This document shows positions 59,204 to 64,000 of a stretch of 64,000 nucleotides of DNA, one piece after another. The position numbers and the translations under genes are program-made. Below the pieces are notes generated by a model that saw nothing but the letters and a program-made list of their open reading frames with translations, had not been told where the DNA came from and did not search any database. The stretch comes from Carnobacteriaceae bacterium zg-C25. Its GTDB lineage: Bacteria; Bacillota; Bacilli; Lactobacillales; Aerococcaceae. The first letter of the stretch is position 1; every line of letters begins with the position of its first letter. The stretch spans positions 1,240,001-1,304,000 of the forward strand of contig CP072828.1 of the NCBI GenBank assembly GCA_017945845.1, written 5' to 3'.

Positions 59204-60010
59204 TTAATTGGCGTAATCGCCACCGTCAACATGTAAATACTCTTCTAGCGTTAAACCTGAACGATAAATTTCTTCGGCAACTTCACCAACATAGCGTACA
59301 TGCCACGCTTCTGCCATATACCCTGTAATATGTTCCTTACCCGGTAAATAGCGCACAATAAAACCATACTCATGCGCATGTTGCGCTAACCATTCTGTTG
59401 CATCGTGTTTAACGCCATCTCCTAACAACTGTCCTGTTGCATCAGTAAAATCAAACGCTAATCCTGTTTGGTGTTCAGAGTGCCCCGGTCTAGCAGAATA
59501 ACGATCTGCCTTTTCTTTTCCGTCTGTACGAACATAATTGTTGTACACTTGCTCTTGATAAGTGTAACTTCTAAACCCACTATATTGATCACCTACTGCA
59601 AACCCTTTATCTTGCATTGCTTTTTTTAATTTTAAAAATGCCTGTTTAGCCGTTGGATCTTCTCCGGGATTATAATCTTTTGGTAAAGCGTATTTTTTAT
59701 TTACAACAATGATACCATTCACACGTTTAATGCCGTCCGATTGTGTATTTTCGTGTTGCGTTGTTTGTTGTGTTGTTTGTTCTGTCGTTTGCTGCGTTAC
59801 CGATTCTTTCATTGTGGATTGCGCTGTTTCTTTAGCTTGTGATGATACAACTGGTTCATTACTCATATCATTTTGTTTATTTTCCCACGGTTTAAACACA
59901 AACAATCCAGCAATGACTAACACAACCAAAGGTATTAGCGCAATGATTACCGTTTTATTTTGTTGTTTTTTATTTTTTTGTTGCCGTCGTAATTGATTTC
60001 CTCGTTCCAT
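59204..60010 (-). CDS. VanY/DacY-type D-alanyl-D-alanine carboxypeptidase, membrane anchored
   Basis: 268 aa. A basic N-terminus and one transmembrane helix (about residues 20-40) anchor it outside. A Q/T-rich low-complexity linker (about 65-90) follows. The peptidase M15 domain has SGFRSYTYQEQVYNNY, ARPGHSEHQTGLAFDF with zinc ligands H and D, and EAWHVRYVG with catalytic Glu and third zinc His. It trims the terminal D-Ala of peptidoglycan stem peptides. It follows glmM by 50 bp and probably shares that transcript. No van resistance genes accompany it. Confidence 0.88.
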   Translation of the reverse strand: MERGNQLRRQQKNKKQQNKTVIIALIPLVVLVIAGLFVFKPWENKQNDMSNEPVVSSQAKETAQSTMKESVTQQTTEQTTQQTTQHENTQSDGIKRVNGIIVVNKKYALPKDYNPGEDPTAKQAFLKLKKAMQDKGFAVGDQYSGFRSYTYQEQVYNNYVRTDGKEKADRYSARPGHSEHQTGLAFDFTDATGQLLGDGVKHDATEWLAQHAHEYGFIVRYLPGKEHITGYMAEAWHVRYVGEVAEEIYRSGLTLEEYLHVDGGDYAN

Positions 60011-60060
60011 AAAGTCTATAGCCCCCTATTTCCAAAAACACTCATCCAAACTTAAAAATA

Positions 60061-61422
60061 CTACTTGATGCCAATTGTTGCACGCACCACATCAGCAATT
60101 GTTTCCACATAGTAGTGACACAATTCATCTGTCGGCGCTTCTGCCATAACACGTAATAATGGTTCTGTTCCTGATGGACGCACTAAAATGCGACCTTGAC
60201 CGTTCATTTCTGATTCCATTTTTTCAACGATTGCTTTAATTTCTGGAACCTCCATTGCAGTATCTTTTTGTGATACTTTAATGTTTACAAGCAATTGTGG
60301 ATAAATGGTTACTTCGTCAGCTAATTCAGATAATTTTTTACCCGTTTGTTTCATGACATTTAATAATTGTACTCCGGATAAAATACCATCTCCTGTAGTG
60401 TTCAAGTCTAAAAAGACAATATGTCCAGATTGCTCTCCACCTAATGTGTACCCGTTTTTACGCATTTCTTCAACGACGTAGCGATCGCCTACTGCTGTTT
60501 TTACAGTATTTAAATCCGCCTCTTCAATCGCTTTATGGAAACCTAAGTTACTCATAACGGTTGAAACGATTGTGTTTTTCGCTAAACGGCCTTGACTAGC
60601 TAAATATTTACCGCAGATAAACATAATTTTATCGCCATCTACAATGCGACCCAATTCATCTACCGCAATTAATCGATCGCCGTCACCATCAAACGCCAAA
60701 CCAACATCAGAGCCATTTTCTAACACAAACGCTTGTAATTGTTCTGGATGTGTCGAACCAACACCATCATTGATATTTGTTCCATTTGGACGATGTCCCA
60801 TCATGTGAAATTCCGTATTTAAATCTGCAAATAAACTTGGCAATAATGGCGTTGTTGCTCCATTCGCTGCATCTAAACTCACTTTAATACCAGATAAGTC
60901 CCCAACAATCGTACTTTTAATAAACTCTGTATATTTCAATCCACCTTCTAAGTACATTTCTAATCGACCTAGTCCTTGTGCACTTGGGCGTGGTAGTGTA
61001 TCTTCTGGTGCATCTAATAACGCTTCAATTTCTAATTCTTGATCATCAGATAATTTAAATCCATCTGCACCAAAAAACTTAATTCCGTTATCTTGTGCTG
61101 GATTGTGTGAGGCTGAAATCATGACACCTGCCGCAAATCCTTGCGTACGCGTAATGTAAGCGACAGCTGGCGTTGAAACCACACCTAACTGTAACACATC
61201 AATCCCTACGGATAATAACCCTGAAATCAATGCTTGTTCTAATAATTGCCCTGAAATACGTGGATCTCTTGCTACGACTACACGAGGTGCTTCGTCTGTT
61301 TGTGTTTGCTTGTGTTGTAATAAGACATACCCACCAAATCGACCTAATTTAAATGCTAATTCCGGCGTTAATTCTACGTTAGCTTCGCCACGTACACCGT
61401 CTGTTCCAAAATATTTTCCCAT
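60061..61422 (-). CDS. glmM: Phosphoglucosamine mutase GlmM
   Basis: 453 aa, the usual size. Motifs: substrate-start FGTDGVRG (residues 5-12), catalytic phosphoserine S105 in ISASHNP, metal loop DGDGDR (DFDGDGDRL region about 243-248), sugar loop GGEQSGH and phosphate loop [11 protein letters not shown]. It makes glucosamine-1-phosphate for peptidoglycan precursors. Third in cdaA-cdaR-glmM; the GlmM protein binds and restrains CdaA in other Firmicutes. Confidence 0.95.
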   Translation of the reverse strand: MGKYFGTDGVRGEANVELTPELAFKLGRFGGYVLLQHKQTQTDEAPRVVVARDPRISGQLLEQALISGLLSVGIDVLQLGVVSTPAVAYITRTQGFAAGVMISASHNPAQDNGIKFFGADGFKLSDDQELEIEALLDAPEDTLPRPSAQGLGRLEMYLEGGLKYTEFIKSTIVGDLSGIKVSLDAANGATTPLLPSLFADLNTEFHMMGHRPNGTNINDGVGSTHPEQLQAFVLENGSDVGLAFDGDGDRLIAVDELGRIVDGDKIMFICGKYLASQGRLAKNTIVSTVMSNLGFHKAIEEADLNTVKTAVGDRYVVEEMRKNGYTLGGEQSGHIVFLDLNTTGDGILSGVQLLNVMKQTGKKLSELADEVTIYPQLLVNIKVSQKDTAMEVPEIKAIVEKMESEMNGQGRILVRPSGTEPLLRVMAEAPTDELCHYYVETIADVVRATIGIK

Positions 61423-61455
61423 CTATCTCGAGAACTCCTTGTTTAATTACTTTTA

Positions 61456-62403
61456 TTATTTTTTGATCACATCAACAATCACTTTCAATTCACGAATTTG
61501 TGAAAGTGTCACACCGTACGGCGTTAAAATTGGAACGGTTAATTCGTGCGTTCCCTCACTTAATGCAGAAACATCAACCAACGCCGTCAATACAGGCGTT
61601 CCACCCGACGTATTTACAACAGGTGTTTCAGTAGGTGTCTGTAAAGCAATGTTATAATTGTACGCATCTTGTTTATTGATGAGCGACGCAACAATTGGCG
61701 CTTTAACTTCTGCCAATACAATTTGTGCAGAAACAGAAACTTTTCGAGAAACTTTAACGTCTAACAGATTACCAACCGCATCTTTTACAACTACCGTTAC
61801 ATTGCTTTGTGTATACGTTTGTGATTGCGATTGGACGTTTGACGGTATCGCAGCCGTTACGCTATCCACTTTCGCTATCGTGTCTGAACTTCCACTAAGA
61901 ACAACTTTTTCAGGGCTAGCCGTCACATTCCCAACGCGATACCCTTCAGCCGCTAAACCTTCAGGAGCAATCGCTTGAACGGCAACTTCTGATGTCGCTA
62001 AATTTTGTACATTTACCTCTGTAGTCGTCGGTGTCACCGCACCCGTTACGCTAGTCGGCAATCCAACCACCGTAAAATGAATGGTTCTTTTTCCGTTTGA
62101 TACATCACTTAAATCGGTTGTTTCAACGGTCAACGTTTGTTCTGTCAACTGTGACAACAAATTACGCGGACCTGTCAAATGAACCGTTACCGTTTCAGGC
62201 ATACCCGATACGTATTTTGCATTCGATGTATCTTTAATTTTAACTGGCACATTGACAACATCTTTTGTCATAATGACACTGGCTGGATTGGATTGTGTAG
62301 TAGATAACGCTGCAACATTCGCATAGACATAAGCGCAAAGTACAATTGATGCCATAAGCGACAACAACAGAATCATCACTTTTTTTCGTAATAATTTCAT
62401 CAT
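61456..62403 (-). CDS. cdaR: CdaR (YbbR-domain) regulator of CdaA
   Basis: 315 aa. One N-terminal transmembrane helix (about residues 8-28), then three to four extracytoplasmic YbbR repeats visible as recurring VPVKI..., VNVQNLA..., TAAIPSNVQ... strands with P-x-x-V patterns. CdaR modulates the cyclase CdaA at the membrane. The first ATG overlaps the cdaA stop, and GGAGG lies in the end of cdaA. A second ATG immediately follows the first, so the start is uncertain by one codon. Confidence 0.9.
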   Translation of the reverse strand: MMKLLRKKVMILLLSLMASIVLCAYVYANVAALSTTQSNPASVIMTKDVVNVPVKIKDTSNAKYVSGMPETVTVHLTGPRNLLSQLTEQTLTVETTDLSDVSNGKRTIHFTVVGLPTSVTGAVTPTTTEVNVQNLATSEVAVQAIAPEGLAAEGYRVGNVTASPEKVVLSGSSDTIAKVDSVTAAIPSNVQSQSQTYTQSNVTVVVKDAVGNLLDVKVSRKVSVSAQIVLAEVKAPIVASLINKQDAYNYNIALQTPTETPVVNTSGGTPVLTALVDVSALSEGTHELTVPILTPYGVTLSQIRELKVIVDVIKK

Positions 62404-63236
62404 TTTTTACGACCTCCAAACTTAACCAATACCGTTTTTAATCGTTCTTTAAACGGCTGTTGACCCGTTTGCATGCCATCGTCAATCACAACTTGTCGAA
62501 TGAGTTGTGTCAATTCCTCGGGTGTTAGCTGTCTGTGCAACTCGTGGTGATGTGTTGCGCTAATATGTCCTGTTTCTTCAGAGACAATAATTGTCAGCGC
62601 ATCTGTGAGTTCACTTAACCCAATCGCCGCACGATGTCGTGTCCCTAACTCTTGCGGAATCGCTGTGTTTTCAGATAACGGCAACACACAACTCGCCGCA
62701 GCTAATTGATTATCTTGAATTATGACCGCTCCGTCGTGAAGTGGTGTATTGGGCGTAAAAATATTGATCAGTAATTGCGAACTAATTTTTGCATTTAACG
62801 GTACACCCGTATTCGCATAAGCGTTCAATGAAGATTTATATTCAATACAAATCAATGCCCCAATATAACGTTTTGCCAAATAGGTAATTGCTTCTACCAT
62901 CGCTTCGATATTATCTTGCGCAATATCGTCTTTTTTACTATTAAACAGCGGGTTTTGACCGAGTTTTTCCAATGAACGTCTAATTTCGGGTTGGAAAATA
63001 ATTAACATGGCAATCACTCCCCAGTTAATCACTTGATCAATAATCCAATTTAACGCGTACAATTGCACCGTTTGCGAAATAATTTTAATACCGACAATGG
63101 AGACAACCCCCTTCAAAACCGAAACGGCTTGCGATTGTCTGGCAAAATTAATTAATATGTATATAATATATGTAACAATGAGAATATCCACCGTTATTAA
63201 AACGGGATGACTCATCAATTGTGTTAGAAAATCCAT
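62400..63236 (-). CDS. cdaA: Diadenylate cyclase CdaA
   Basis: 278 aa. Three transmembrane helices at the N-terminus (within residues 10-85) are followed by the DAC domain with the DGA motif (NTPLHDGAVIIQ, about 160-170) and the RHR motif (LGTRHRAAIGLSE, about 190-202). It makes c-di-AMP from two ATP. First in the cdaA-cdaR-glmM operon, with an extended -10 promoter upstream. AAAGGTGTGAG before the ATG. Confidence 0.95.
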   Translation of the reverse strand: MDFLTQLMSHPVLITVDILIVTYIIYILINFARQSQAVSVLKGVVSIVGIKIISQTVQLYALNWIIDQVINWGVIAMLIIFQPEIRRSLEKLGQNPLFNSKKDDIAQDNIEAMVEAITYLAKRYIGALICIEYKSSLNAYANTGVPLNAKISSQLLINIFTPNTPLHDGAVIIQDNQLAAASCVLPLSENTAIPQELGTRHRAAIGLSELTDALTIIVSEETGHISATHHHELHRQLTPEELTQLIRQVVIDDGMQTGQQPFKERLKTVLVKFGGRKK

Positions 63237-63266
63237 GTACTCACACCTTTATTAAAATTCATTTCA

Positions 63267-63275
63267 AGTATACCA
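63267..63275 (-). promoter_or_regulatory. Extended -10 promoter of cdaA-cdaR-glmM
   Basis: Minus strand TGGTATACT (63267-63275), about 30 bp before cdaA. Confidence 0.5.
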
Positions 63276-63331
63276 CATAAATCGTGAAAGGGCACAACAT
63301 TCCTAACGCAACATGACAATTAGGAGGCTAT

Positions 63332-64000
63332 ATGACAACAACATTTTTAGATTATATTGATTGGCGCGGGGATTTATCTTTTGAAAATAGCCCATTTAAT
63401 ATTGTGGACAGTTTAATTTTAACGCGATTCACTTATTTACCACTCGACAATTTAGCCGATTACTCTACACCACATACCATCAAAACGTTATACGACACTT
63501 ACCAAACAACACAAGAACACCCATTCGACTTTTTATTCGAAAATGATGCGGTGTTATTTGAGAAAATGGCGAACGCACCACGTTTTCAACATTTAACGGT
63601 TCAACACTTTACACACGTCATACACGAAGAAAAAGAAGTTCAATTTTGTGCGATGCTCATTCACTTAGACGAAAAAACAACCTATGTTGGATTTCGCGGG
63701 ACAGACACTTCGCTAGTTGGTTGGAAAGAAGATTTTAATATGGCGTTTCAAACCGTTGTGCCAGCGCAAAATTTAAGCCGGGCGTTTATGGAAAGTTATT
63801 CAAGAGATTGTCACGAAAACATTATCGTCGGCGGACATTCAAAAGGTGGGAACCTTGCCATTTATAGCGCGTTATTTACAAGTGAATCTGTCCAAGATAA
63901 AATTGTCGCTATTCACAATTTTGATGGCCCGGGATTTAACGCGCATTTAAAAACAAGCGGGCACTATCCATTATTAAAGGATAAAATTTTATCGTTTGTG
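63332..64000 (+). CDS. Mbeg1-like (DUF2974) alpha/beta hydrolase, 5' part
   Basis: 223 codons are in the window and the gene continues past the right edge. It starts at ATG after TAGGAGG. Early sequence reads FLDYIDWRGDLSFENSPFN. An oxyanion-side YVGFRGTDTSLVGWKEDFNM and the nucleophile elbow GGHSKGGNLAIYSAL place it in the DUF2974/lipase-3-like group common in Lactobacillales. Substrate unknown. It is divergent from cdaA with a 95-bp gap. Confidence 0.85.
   Translation, partial: MTTTFLDYIDWRGDLSFENSPFNIVDSLILTRFTYLPLDNLADYSTPHTIKTLYDTYQTTQEHPFDFLFENDAVLFEKMANAPRFQHLTVQHFTHVIHEEKEVQFCAMLIHLDEKTTYVGFRGTDTSLVGWKEDFNMAFQTVVPAQNLSRAFMESYSRDCHENIIVGGHSKGGNLAIYSALFTSESVQDKIVAIHNFDGPGFNAHLKTSGHYPLLKDKILSFV

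Noticed and set aside
59204-60010. Vancomycin resistance cluster member
   Set aside because: The VanY-like enzyme stands behind glmM without vanH, vanA/B-type ligase or vanX. The VanRS-like pair is 41 kb away.

Overview
This window reads as a chromosomal segment of a low-GC Gram-positive bacterium of the order Lactobacillales, perhaps near Carnobacteriaceae or Aerococcaceae. I cannot name a genus from sequence alone. The reasons are an L-lactate dehydrogenase, LiaFSR, CdaA-CdaR-GlmM, PgpH, ECF-transporter core genes, LTA-glycosylation-type YfhO, CIRCE elements, strong AGGAGG-type ribosome binding sites and many extended -10 promoters. Most genes lie on the minus strand. No rRNA, tRNA, CRISPR array, insertion sequence or prophage was seen.

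Layout on the minus strand, read from high to low coordinates: cdaA-cdaR-glmM and a VanY-like carboxypeptidase (63.2-59.2 kb); dusB-lysS-thiI, pta and phoU (58.9-52.9 kb); rplM-rpsI (52.5-51.7 kb); an AT-rich regulator plus ABC exporter module (51.3-48.6 kb); capA-like (47.4-46.1 kb); pth-mfd (44.4-40.4 kb); a four-gene metal ABC transporter (40.1-36.7 kb); clpB under two CIRCE elements (36.3-33.7 kb); a CPBP protease and ecfA1-ecfA2-ecfT (32.7-29.6 kb); yidD, a membrane protein, yfhO and cysS (29.5-24.4 kb); rel and dtd (24.2-21.5 kb); tatD-rnmV-rsmA (21.4-19.2 kb); a two-component system with a GNAT gene (18.9-16.6 kb); phoH-pgpH-ybeY-dgkA-era (16.4-11.4 kb); zapA-cvpA (10.1-9.1 kb); mutS2-liaF-liaS-liaR-HesB-like-corA (8.9-2.9 kb); and dinG-tseB-asnS (2.8 kb to the left edge). 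Plus-strand genes are ldh, a GNAT, a small membrane protein, an AI-2E-family permease, an aromatic-acid-exporter-like protein and a partial Mbeg1-like hydrolase at the right edge.

Cell-envelope and cyclic-di-AMP functions recur. CdaA makes c-di-AMP and PgpH degrades it, and both are here. GlmM, the VanY-like enzyme, LiaFSR, DgkA, YfhO and TseB all act on the envelope.

The most notable observations are: a DinG homologue with an intact DEDDh exonuclease domain whose helicase motifs are deleted or eroded; an AT-rich ArsR-type regulator plus ABC exporter module with a perfect 16-bp inverted repeat over its promoter, bracketed by related intergenic sequence; a decayed 3' copy of the aromatic-acid-exporter-like gene beside that module; a dispersed intergenic repeat in two places 22 kb apart; and a clpB promoter sandwiched between two CIRCE elements. 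I did not see a clearly new multi-gene defence or biosynthetic system. The regulator/exporter module is the best candidate for an uncharacterised function.
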